Positions 15,422-22,237 of a stretch of DNA of 44,053 nucleotides are shown here, in pieces. The notes below the pieces were generated by a model, which was not told where the DNA came from, searched no databases, and worked only from the letters and a program-made list of their open reading frames with translations. A program made the translations under genes and the position numbers. Location of the stretch: positions 1 to 44,053 of the forward strand of contig CALHVK010000047.1 of the NCBI GenBank assembly GCA_938039195.1, written 5' to 3'. How positions within the stretch are numbered: the first letter of the stretch is position 1; every line of letters starts with the position of its first letter. This DNA is from an uncultured Carnobacteriaceae bacterium. Its GTDB lineage: Bacteria; Bacillota; Bacilli; Lactobacillales; Aerococcaceae.

Positions 15422-16576
15422 TTAGTTTAATATTTGTCCAATAAAGATACCTACATAAGTACCAATAATGTAGCCTAGTGTTCCAACAAGCATTGTAGGA
15501 GCCACAAAACGATGCCATCCTTTAGAAATAGCCATCGCTGCAGCTGTTGTCGGTCCACCAATATTTGCATTTGAAGCAAGAATGGCTTCTTCCACTGTGA
15601 ATCCAAAGATTTTTGCACCAGCAAATGTCACTGCCATGTTCACAAAAACCATGATTGCACAGAACACAAGTAATAATGGAGATTTTTCAATAATTGCTCC
15701 AATCGAAGCTGGAATTCCGATGACTACGAAGAATAAGTAGATCAAGAATGTTCCAATTTCATTTGCCCCACTAATCTTCTTGAATTGTTTCGCAAAAATT
15801 GTCGAACATCCAACTGTCAACGTTGTTAAAATTAAATATTTATTTGAAACTAGCTGGATAAAGCTGTTATCACCAAGACCTGAAATGAATTCAGACAATG
15901 TAAAGCTTATTGTTACGATTACAACAGAAATTGCAAATACAAACGCTACATCTTGAACTGTAATAACGGTATCCTTATTATATGCTTTTTCCTCTTCCTC
16001 TTTTACACCTTCACTATAAGCAAATTTAAAATGCTTTTTGAAGAACGCAATCGAAGGAATCATTAACAATATTAAGAAGTAAAATACCATTAATAAGTTA
16101 TCTGCAACTGTTGCTGCAGAAATGAGTTCTTTTGGAATATCAAAAGCTGATGAAACAGCAACAAAGTTCACTCCACCACCGATATAACTTCCGACCATCA
16201 TTCCAGCAATATGGTTCAATACAGGAATCGCCTTTGACAATGCCATATATCCTAATACTGCCCCAAGAACAGTTCCTACCGAACTGATGAGGAAGATAGC
16301 TAATAATCGTCCACTCTCTTTCCAAATTTGTTTTAAATCACATTGGAATAAAAGCATTGGAATTGCTAATGGTACAACAACTCCCCAAACCTGATCATAT
16401 ACAGGTGAATCAGTAGGAATAACCCCTAAATTACTTAATGTTGCTGCCATTAATAGACCGATAATGGCTCCGCTAATCTTTGCAGCCCATTGATATCGAT
16501 TTTCTAAAAAGATACTGATAGTCGCAATCCCAACGATAATAGACCACAATACCCATGTATTATTTGCATCAATCAT
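15422..16576 (-). CDS. DUF819 family integral membrane protein (YjcL-like)
   Basis: This 384-residue protein has about ten hydrophobic helices, a hydrophilic Glu/Lys-rich loop near residue 195, and two repeated halves. Gly-rich re-entrant-like segments G-S-Y-I-G-G-G-V-N-F near residue 130 and N-A-N-I-G-G-P-T-T-A-A near residue 343 occur in the two halves. That is typical of the DUF819 family, which resembles ion or metabolite transporters with an internal repeat. The substrate is unknown. ATG at 16574-16576 follows GAGGTG. A perfect palindrome lies 33 bases upstream and may be an operator. It is a single-gene unit ending at the shared terminator with degV. Confidence 0.92.
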   Translation of the reverse strand: MIDANNTWVLWSIIVGIATISIFLENRYQWAAKISGAIIGLLMAATLSNLGVIPTDSPVYDQVWGVVVPLAIPMLLFQCDLKQIWKESGRLLAIFLISSVGTVLGAVLGYMALSKAIPVLNHIAGMMVGSYIGGGVNFVAVSSAFDIPKELISAATVADNLLMVFYFLILLMIPSIAFFKKHFKFAYSEGVKEEEEKAYNKDTVITVQDVAFVFAISVVIVTISFTLSEFISGLGDNSFIQLVSNKYLILTTLTVGCSTIFAKQFKKISGANEIGTFLIYLFFVVIGIPASIGAIIEKSPLLLVFCAIMVFVNMAVTFAGAKIFGFTVEEAILASNANIGGPTTAAAMAISKGWHRFVAPTMLVGTLGYIIGTYVGIFIGQILN

Positions 16577-16609
16577 AAAACACCTCTTCTGGCTTTTTTA
16601 ATACACACG

Positions 16610-16633
16610 AAAATTACCATATATGGTAATTTT
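16610..16633. promoter_or_regulatory. Perfect 24-bp palindrome upstream of the DUF819 gene, possible operator
   Basis: AAAATTACC, ATATAT, GGTAATTTT read identically on both strands. It lies 34-57 bases before the DUF819 start codon, where a repressor would be expected. A TGG-TAATTT on the minus strand overlaps it and could be an extended -10. It is poorly suited to termination because G-C content is low and rbfA already has a terminator beside it. Confidence 0.5.
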
Positions 16634-16638
16634 TTACT

Positions 16639-16681
16639 AAAAAGGCAAAAGAGTTGTTTCCGTTTGATGTTCTTTTGCCTT
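16639..16681 (-). terminator. Terminator of the nusA-infB-rbfA operon
   Basis: On the minus strand an 11-bp stem (16671-16681 with 16642-16652) with an 18-base loop ends in five T. It begins eight bases after the rbfA stop. Confidence 0.8.
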
Positions 16682-16689
16682 CAAAAATA

Positions 16690-17049
16690 TTATCTTTGTT
16701 CGTCTTGTTCTTGAATAGATTTTAAAAGCTCATCAATATGATTCCCGTAATCAACTGATTCATCGCGTTTAAAAATCAATTCAGGAGTTTTATATAAGGA
16801 TAATCGCTTGCCTAATTCACGACGGATTAGGCCTTTTGATTTTTCTAAACCACGTTCTGTAGCTTGACGTTCGCTAGCTAATTTATGAAGCGTTGTGTAA
16901 TAAATAGTAGCAATCTGTAAATCGCCAGTCACTTCTACTTCAGTAATTGTGATTTCTTGTACACGTGGGTCACGAACTTTTTTAGATAAGATATCATTTA
17001 CTTCTCGTAAAATTTCTTGTGATACACGTCCAACTCTAAAGTTTGCCAT
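16690..17049 (-). CDS. rbfA: 30S ribosome-binding factor A
   Basis: This 119-residue KH-type protein is needed for 16S rRNA 5'-end maturation and 30S assembly. It begins M-A-N-F-R-V-G-R-V-S-Q-E-I, with D-P-R-V near residue 27 and the family motif region T-I-Y-Y-T-T-L. It ends in a charged tail with E-Q-D-E-Q. Length is normal. ATG at 17047-17049 follows AAAGGAGAG. It is the last gene of the rimP operon, but unlike its tightly packed upstream neighbours it is 349 bases from infB, with three structured elements in between. Confidence 0.97.
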   Translation of the reverse strand: MANFRVGRVSQEILREVNDILSKKVRDPRVQEITITEVEVTGDLQIATIYYTTLHKLASERQATERGLEKSKGLIRRELGKRLSLYKTPELIFKRDESVDYGNHIDELLKSIQEQDEQR

Positions 17050-17063
17050 TTTCTCTCCTTTCC

Positions 17064-17098
17064 AACGAAAGAGGCACTGTAATCAGTCCCTCTTCGTT
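17064..17098 (-). other. Hairpin directly upstream of the rbfA ribosome binding site
   Basis: AACGAA, GAGG and ACTG (17064-17079) pair with CAGT, CCTC and TTCGTT (17084-17098). This gives 14 pairs with one bulged base, one mismatch and a 4-base loop. On the minus strand its 3' edge lies a few bases before the AAAGGAG of rbfA and no U-run follows, so a role in translation or RNA processing is likelier than termination. Confidence 0.65.
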
Positions 17099-17130
17099 TT
17101 ACTTAAATCATTAATTTCTTCTTTTATTCA

Positions 17131-17405
17131 GTTCGATTCATAGCGAATTTTCTCGCACTATTTTGATAACGGCTTGACCTCCTAGCTTTGGCGTCCACTT
17201 CGTTAAGCTTCGTAAAATCTTACCGATTTTCCTCTCCTTAACTCCAGTGTTCCAAAGCTAAACAGTCGGTCTCGCACTATTTTGATAACGGCTTGAAAAT
17301 TCTGAATCGACGTGCGTTTCCCGAAACATCCGCACGACTATTCTAGTCGCTTACGGTGTTCCGGTCCAACGGTTCGATTCAAACCGAATTTTCTCGCACT
17401 ATTTT
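17131..17405. repeat. Modular direct-repeat and long-hairpin array between infB and rbfA
   Basis: The 14-mer TCTCGCACTATTTT occurs at 17151-17164, 17270-17283 and 17392-17405, spaced 119 and 122 bases. The first two are followed by the 11-mer GATAACGGCTT. Outer copies A and C are also preceded by related 20-base flanks (17131-17150 and 17372-17391, three differences). Between the copies lie two long palindromes of unrelated sequence. The one at 17176-17271 pairs GACC/GGTC, TAGCTTTGG/CCAAAGCTA, CACT/AGTG, GTTAAG/CTTAAC and AAAATC/GATTTT, all nested. The one at 17295-17393 pairs 16 bases with a 4-base bulge (17295-17310 with 17374-17381 and 17386-17393) and holds inner hairpins CGTGCG/CGCACG and CGACTA/TAGTCG. 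There is no ORF. Copy C contains the infB stop codon. It is not recognised as a repeat family known to me. Confidence 0.88.
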
Positions 17406-19867
17406 CTTTTAATCTCGACCATTTCGTATGCTTCGATGATGTCGTCTACTTTAATATCGTTGTAGCCTTCAATCATGATACCGCACTCGAATCCAAGTTT
17501 AACTTCTTTAGCGTCATCTTTGAATCGTTTCAAGCTTGCTAATTCACCTTCGTAAATAACAATGTTATCACGGATTAAGCGAACTGAGCTTGAGCGTTTA
17601 ACAACACCCTCTAATACGTAAGAACCTGCAATTGTTCCAAGTTTAGATACAGTGTATGTTTCACGAACGATTGCTTGACCAGTAATTTTTTCTTCGAATT
17701 CTGGGTCTAGCAACCCTTTCATCGCTGTTTCGATTTCATCAATTACGTTATAGATGATACGGTGTAAGCGAATATCTACTTGATCAGATTCGGCTTGAAT
17801 TTTCGCTTGTGGCGTAGGTCTCACGTTAAATCCGATGATAATCGCGTTACTTGCTGTTGCAAGAGTAATATCGCTCTCGTTGATTGCCCCTACAGCTGTA
17901 TGGATAATCTTCACACGAACGCCTTCAACTTCAATCTTTTGCAGGCTTGATGCTAATGCTTCAACAGAACCTTGTACGTCAGCCTTGATAATAACATTAA
18001 CTTCTTTCAATTCTCCTTCTTTCAATGTAGAGAATAAGTTATCTAATGTAATACGGCTTGAAGCGTTACGTTGTTCGATTAACGCACGTTTTGCACGTTC
18101 TTCACCAGCAGCACGAGCAGTTTTCTCGTCTTCGAATACTACGAAACGGTCCCCAGCTTGAGGTGACGCATTAAGACCAGTAATCTCAACTGGAGTCGCT
18201 GGTAAAGCAGTTTTCACACGACGGCCTTGGTCATTCACCATTACACGTACGCGTCCAAATGTGTTCCCTACAACGATTGGGTCTCCAACTTTAAGCGTTC
18301 CTTCTTGTACTAATAATGTTGCGATAGGTCCTTTAGATTTATCTAAACGAGCTTCAATAACAGTTCCTAATGCTAAACGGTTAGGGTTTGCTTTCAACTC
18401 TTGAACTTCAGCAACCAATAGAATCATTTCTAATAACTCTTCAATGTTTTGATTGAATTTCGCTGAAATCTCAACGAAAATTGTGTCTCCACCCCATGCT
18501 TCAGGTACAAGTCCTAAATCAGAAAGTTCTTGCATCACACGACCTGGGTTTGCAGCAGGTTTATCAATTTTGTTAACCGCTACGATAATTGGTACATCAG
18601 CAGCTTTAGCGTGGTTAATCGCTTCAATAGTTTGAGGCATTACACCATCATCGGCAGCTACTACGATAACTGTAATATCAGTGATGTCTGCACCACGCGC
18701 ACGCATTGTTGTGAAGGCCGCGTGCCCTGGTGTATCTAAGAATGTAATTGGTTTGCCATCAATTTTAATTTGGTACGCACCGATATGTTGAGTAATACCA
18801 CCCGCTTCACCAGCTACAACTGAAGAATTACGTAATTGGTCAAGCAATGTTGTTTTACCATGGTCAACGTGTCCCATGATCGTTACAACTGGAGGACGTA
18901 CTGTGCTTTCTGCATTTTCAGCAGCTGCTTCTTCAAAGTACACATCTAAATCAGAAATATCTTTTTCGATTTTTTCTTCAGCATCCATACCGTAGTCTGC
19001 TGCTAACAATTCAATCGCGTCTTTAGATAGACCTTGGTTTAATGTTGCCATTACTCCTAATAGGAATAATTTTTTGATGATTTCTGCTGGTTCACGTTTG
19101 ATTTTCTTCGCTAATTCAGCAACAGTCATACCATCTGTATACACTAATACATCTGGTAATTCGTGGAATTTACGCGCTGGAACAACTGGTTTAGCTTTTT
19201 GTTCTTCACGACGGTTTCCTTTTTTACCTTTTTGGTTACGATTTTTCTTGTTGAAACCATCATTGTTAAAATCGTTAAATCGTTGTTGATTTTTTCTGTC
19301 GTTATTACGATTGTTTCTTGGTGACTCGAAACGATCGTTATTGTTATTTTGTTTTTGGTTGTTACGTGGACGTTCTACTTGTCCTTGTTGGTTTGAACGA
19401 GCTTCCGTGCGTGCTGGTTCTTGTTTAAATGAAGGACGGTTTCCATTCGCATTTTGTGGTTTTTGGTTTTGACGTCCTTGGTTTCTATTATCATTTTGTT
19501 CATGACGTCTTTGATTTTGAGAATGGTTACGTTCTTGATTTTGCTTTTGGTGTCCTTGTTTTGGAGCGCGGTCTTCTCTTTTACCCCCATCTTTTTTAGG
19601 AGCGTGAGCTTTAGGCGCTTCTTTCTTTGGTTCAGCTTTTTTTGCTTCTTGTTTTGGAGCAGGTTTTGCTTCTTGTTTTGGAGCCTTTGGTGCTGGTTTA
19701 GCAGCAGGCTTAGAGTTCCAAGCTCCTTTAATTTTTGAGATTTCAGATTCTTCCATAGTAGACATATGGCTATTGTATGAAATACCTAGTTCTTTTGCTT
19801 TTTCAATAATTTCTTTACTAGCCACATTTAATTCTTTCGCTAATTCGTATACGCGAGTTTTCGACAT
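17399..19867 (-). CDS. infB: Translation initiation factor IF-2
   Basis: This 822-residue GTPase brings fMet-tRNA to the 30S subunit and promotes subunit joining. It starts M-S-K-T-R-V-Y-E-L-A-K-E-L-N with the IF2-N helix bundle. A long low-complexity region rich in Lys, Gln, Asn and Pro (about 50-225) follows, then a second IF2-N module. The G domain has G-H-V-D-H-G-K-T-T at 332-340, D-T-P-G-H and N-K-I-D. The C-terminal domains end in A-Y-E-M-V-E-I-K-R-K. ylxQ ends 12 bases upstream. The TAG stop falls inside the repeat copy at 17392-17405, so that element abuts the end of the gene without altering the expected C-terminus. Confidence 0.98.
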   Translation of the reverse strand: MSKTRVYELAKELNVASKEIIEKAKELGISYNSHMSTMEESEISKIKGAWNSKPAAKPAPKAPKQEAKPAPKQEAKKAEPKKEAPKAHAPKKDGGKREDRAPKQGHQKQNQERNHSQNQRRHEQNDNRNQGRQNQKPQNANGNRPSFKQEPARTEARSNQQGQVERPRNNQKQNNNNDRFESPRNNRNNDRKNQQRFNDFNNDGFNKKNRNQKGKKGNRREEQKAKPVVPARKFHELPDVLVYTDGMTVAELAKKIKREPAEIIKKLFLLGVMATLNQGLSKDAIELLAADYGMDAEEKIEKDISDLDVYFEEAAAENAESTVRPPVVTIMGHVDHGKTTLLDQLRNSSVVAGEAGGITQHIGAYQIKIDGKPITFLDTPGHAAFTTMRARGADITDITVIVVAADDGVMPQTIEAINHAKAADVPIIVAVNKIDKPAANPGRVMQELSDLGLVPEAWGGDTIFVEISAKFNQNIEELLEMILLVAEVQELKANPNRLALGTVIEARLDKSKGPIATLLVQEGTLKVGDPIVVGNTFGRVRVMVNDQGRRVKTALPATPVEITGLNASPQAGDRFVVFEDEKTARAAGEERAKRALIEQRNASSRITLDNLFSTLKEGELKEVNVIIKADVQGSVEALASSLQKIEVEGVRVKIIHTAVGAINESDITLATASNAIIIGFNVRPTPQAKIQAESDQVDIRLHRIIYNVIDEIETAMKGLLDPEFEEKITGQAIVRETYTVSKLGTIAGSYVLEGVVKRSSSVRLIRDNIVIYEGELASLKRFKDDAKEVKLGFECGIMIEGYNDIKVDDIIEAYEMVEIKRK

Positions 19868-19879
19868 AGTCTCACCTTC

Positions 19880-20206
19880 CTATTCGTTCATATCGTTAAA
19901 TCCCTTCATCTTCAGTAGACTTTTTGTAAACCCTCGATCATCAACTAAAACGATGGAACGTCTCTTGCCGATAGCTAGAGATAATTCATCCGTTTCAAAT
20001 TGCTGAACAAAAGGAATTTCATAATATTCACATTTGTTTTTGATTTTTTTAACAGTGTTTGCACTACAATCTTTGGTACAAATCACTAAATTTCCTTTTT
20101 GTCTTTGAATGCTTTGGATTACTTGCTCCTCACCCGTAATTAATTTACGAGCAGCCGTCGCCATTCCAAGCAAATTCAAAGCTCTTTGTTTAACGAGCTC
20201 TTCCAT
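19880..20206 (-). CDS. ylxQ: L7Ae-family ribosomal protein YlxQ
   Basis: This is a protein of 108-109 residues of the L7Ae/L30e/S12e/Gadd45 family, which binds kink-turn RNAs. Typical segments are L-G-M-A-T-A-A-R-K-L-I-T-G-E-E, L-V-I-C-T-K-D-C-S-A-N-T and F-E-T-D-E-L-S-L-A-I-G-K. It overlaps the end of ylxR by 17-20 bases. The start is either ATG at 20204-20206 or the adjoining GTG at 20207-20209, and the sequence does not decide between them. Its place between ylxR and infB is the standard Firmicute order. Confidence 0.93.
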   Translation of the reverse strand: MEELVKQRALNLLGMATAARKLITGEEQVIQSIQRQKGNLVICTKDCSANTVKKIKNKCEYYEIPFVQQFETDELSLAIGKRRSIVLVDDRGFTKSLLKMKGFNDMNE

Positions 20207-20495
20207 CACTAAACAACTCTTTTCTTGCTTTTTGATGTTCTACATAAGCAAGAAGCTCTTCATAAAATGCATCCGGAATCTCAATTTCTAATTGTTTTTC
20301 AAACAGACGATTTTTCCAAGCTTTCTCCACTAAAGTAGGTTCAAGAGTAATGTATGCACCACGGCCGTTTACTTTACCAGTTGGGTCGATTTGTGCAACA
20401 CCTTCGCCGTTACGAACAATACGTACCAACTCTTTTTTTGGCATCATTTCACCTGAAGCGATACAACGGCGCATCGGAATCTTCTTCTTTTTCAT
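20190..20495 (-). CDS. ylxR: YlxR family RNA-binding protein (RnpM)
   Basis: This 101-residue protein has the DUF448 hallmark R-R-C-I-A-S-G-E near residue 8 and G-R-G-A-Y-I near residue 47. Its Bacillus counterpart binds RNase P RNA and modulates RNase P. The start ATG is 17 bases after the nusA stop and has a GGAGGTG site. It overlaps ylxQ, which suggests coupled translation. Confidence 0.95.
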   Translation of the reverse strand: MKKKKIPMRRCIASGEMMPKKELVRIVRNGEGVAQIDPTGKVNGRGAYITLEPTLVEKAWKNRLFEKQLEIEIPDAFYEELLAYVEHQKARKELFSDGRAR

Positions 20496-20512
20496 CGTGC
20501 ACCTCCCGTATT

Positions 20513-21613
20513 CTATTCTTCTTCAGAAGAACCTTCTTCGGCTTCTTCAACGACTGGATTTGCTAAATTTTCTAAATACTCTTCATAAGCAGTTTCTGAT
20601 TTAATATCGATACGGTATCCAGTTAATTTTGCAGCTAGACGTGCATTTTGACCACGTTTACCAATTGCAAGTGATAATTGATGGTCTGGAACAACCACGA
20701 TACAACCATTGCTATCTTCGTTAAACTCAACTTTGATTACTTGAGCAGGGTTTAAAGCATTCTTAATGTAAACAGCTGGATCTTCGTTCCACTCAACGAT
20801 ATCCATGTTTTCACCGTTTAATTCTTCAACAATGTTATGAACACGTTGTCCGCGAGGTCCAACGCAAGTTCCAACTGGGTCTAAGTTACTATCGTTTGAA
20901 CGAACGGCTACTTTAGCACGATCACCTGCTTCACGAGCGATAGAAACAATTTCTACAACGCCATCGTAAATTTCAGGAACTTCTTGTTCAAATAAACGTT
21001 TTAATAAATCTGGATGAGTACGGCTGACAAAGATTTGAGGTCCTTTAGTAGTGTTATCTACTTTAGAAACTAAAACTTTAATACGTTGATCAGGTAAGTA
21101 CTCTTCTGTTGGGATTTGGTCTTGTTTTGCCATTCCAGCAACGATACGTCCAAGATTCACATAAACATAACGGAAATCTTGACGATCAACAACACCCGTC
21201 ATAATTTCATTTTCGTATTGAATGAATTCATTGTAGATGTTTGTACGTTCAGCATCGCGAAGACGTTGCATAATGACTTGTTTCGCTGTTTGAGCAGCAA
21301 TACGTCCGAAGTCTTTAGGAGTTACTTCGAAACGAATTTTATCGCCAACTTCATATGCTTTATTTTTCGCTTGCGCTTCTTCAAGGCTCACTTCAAGAGT
21401 TGAATCAAAAACAAATTCAACTACTTCTTTGACTGCATATACATGCATGTTCCCTTTCTTTTGATCAAACTCAACTTCAACGTTTTGAGCTTGGCCATAG
21501 TTTTTCTTGTATGCAGATACTAACGCTGCTTCTAAAGCTGTAATCACGACATCTTTAGAGATTCCTTTTTCTTCTTCGAGAACAGTTAATGCTCTAAGCA
21601 TTTCTTTACTCAT
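20513..21613 (-). CDS. nusA: Transcription termination/antitermination protein NusA
   Basis: This 366-residue RNA polymerase cofactor stimulates pausing and intrinsic termination. It has an N-terminal RNAP-binding domain (M-S-K-E-M-L-R-A-L onward) and an S1 domain (about 135-200). The two KH domains carry G-P-R-G-Q-R-V near residue 258 and A-I-G-K-R-G-Q-N-A near residue 327. It ends with an acidic tail of about 15 residues and lacks the acidic repeats of the enterobacterial protein, as normal in Firmicutes. rimP ends 19 bases upstream. A terminator-like hairpin in the operon leader could give NusA-dependent self-control. Confidence 0.98.
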   Translation of the reverse strand: MSKEMLRALTVLEEEKGISKDVVITALEAALVSAYKKNYGQAQNVEVEFDQKKGNMHVYAVKEVVEFVFDSTLEVSLEEAQAKNKAYEVGDKIRFEVTPKDFGRIAAQTAKQVIMQRLRDAERTNIYNEFIQYENEIMTGVVDRQDFRYVYVNLGRIVAGMAKQDQIPTEEYLPDQRIKVLVSKVDNTTKGPQIFVSRTHPDLLKRLFEQEVPEIYDGVVEIVSIAREAGDRAKVAVRSNDSNLDPVGTCVGPRGQRVHNIVEELNGENMDIVEWNEDPAVYIKNALNPAQVIKVEFNEDSNGCIVVVPDHQLSLAIGKRGQNARLAAKLTGYRIDIKSETAYEEYLENLANPVVEEAEEGSSEEE

Positions 21614-21632
21614 GTGTTTACTCCTTTACTCC

Positions 21633-22106
21633 TTAGAATTTGATAGCAAGACGTGCTTTCGCAATATTCTTACGATCAATGGTAAATTCCTTTGTTCTTG
21701 TTTTGATTTGTACGTTTAATGTTACCGTTTCTTCGTCTACTGAAAGAAGTGTTCCTTCAAGGAATTTCTCACCTTCAACGTTTTGATAAAACGATAAGTG
21801 TACATATGAACCAATCGCTGCTTTTAATTCTTCTTCGTTTCTTAATGGGCGCTCTGCACCTGGTGAAGAAACTTCTAAGAAGTAAGCTTGCGGAATTGGA
21901 TCTGGATCTTGTGCATCAAGAATTTCACTAAATTTTTCACTCATAAACGCGCAGTCATCCAAGTCGATTCCTCCTGGTTTATCCAAGTAAAAACGTAGAA
22001 ACCAATTCTTTCCTTCTTTGACAAATTCTAAGTCGAATAACTCAAAGCCTTCTTTTTCGATGATCTCTTTAGTAAGCTTCGTTACCGTCTCAGTTACTTT
22101 ACTCAT
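21633..22106 (-). CDS. rimP: Ribosome maturation factor RimP
   Basis: This 157-residue factor is needed for 30S maturation. It begins M-S-K-V-T-E-T-V and has F-E-L-F-D-L-E-F-V-K-E-G with a conserved N-terminal alpha/beta domain. The signature L-E-V-S-S-P-G-A-E-R-P-L follows near residue 85, and the C-terminal SH3-like barrel ends in K-A-R-L-A-I. The frame is open for ten codons further upstream, but AAGGAGG lies eight bases before the ATG at 22104-22106, so the shorter start is chosen. It is the first gene of the operon rimP-nusA-ylxR-ylxQ-infB-rbfA. Confidence 0.96.
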   Translation of the reverse strand: MSKVTETVTKLTKEIIEKEGFELFDLEFVKEGKNWFLRFYLDKPGGIDLDDCAFMSEKFSEILDAQDPDPIPQAYFLEVSSPGAERPLRNEEELKAAIGSYVHLSFYQNVEGEKFLEGTLLSVDEETVTLNVQIKTRTKEFTIDRKNIAKARLAIKF

Positions 22107-22140
22107 AGCCTCAACCTCCTTGCTACTTGAGTCCATGTCG

Positions 22141-22170
22141 ATAAAAAGAGTGAGCGTTTCCGCTCACTCT
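22141..22170 (-). terminator. Intrinsic terminator in the leader of the rimP-nusA operon (also ends polC)
   Basis: A perfect 10-bp G-C-containing stem (22161-22170 with 22147-22156) with the 4-base loop GAAA is followed on the minus strand by TTTTT. It lies between the predicted rimP promoter and the rimP ribosome binding site, so every operon transcript must cross it. It also lies downstream of polC. Confidence 0.88.
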
Positions 22171-22196
22171 CCTCTCAACTACTATTCTACTTTGCT

Positions 22197-22226
22197 AGTA
22201 TAACATAAACTTTGTTAAAATACCAA
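22197..22226 (-). promoter_or_regulatory. Predicted sigma-A promoter of the rimP-nusA-infB operon
   Basis: On the minus strand TTGGTA (22221-22226), 18 bases, then TGT-TATACT (hexamer at 22197-22202). The start point would be near 22190, leaving a leader of about 85 bases that contains the terminator hairpin. Confidence 0.7.
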
Positions 22227-22237
22227 CTATTGTGTTA

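Noticed and set aside
17131..17405. CRISPR array
   Set aside because: There are only two full repeats and one half, spacing is about 120 bases, the inter-repeat segments are palindromic, and no cas gene is present.
17131..17405. Integron attC sites or a MITE with terminal inverted repeats
   Set aside because: The conserved ends are direct, not inverted, no cassette ORFs or integrase are present, and no target-site duplication could be seen.
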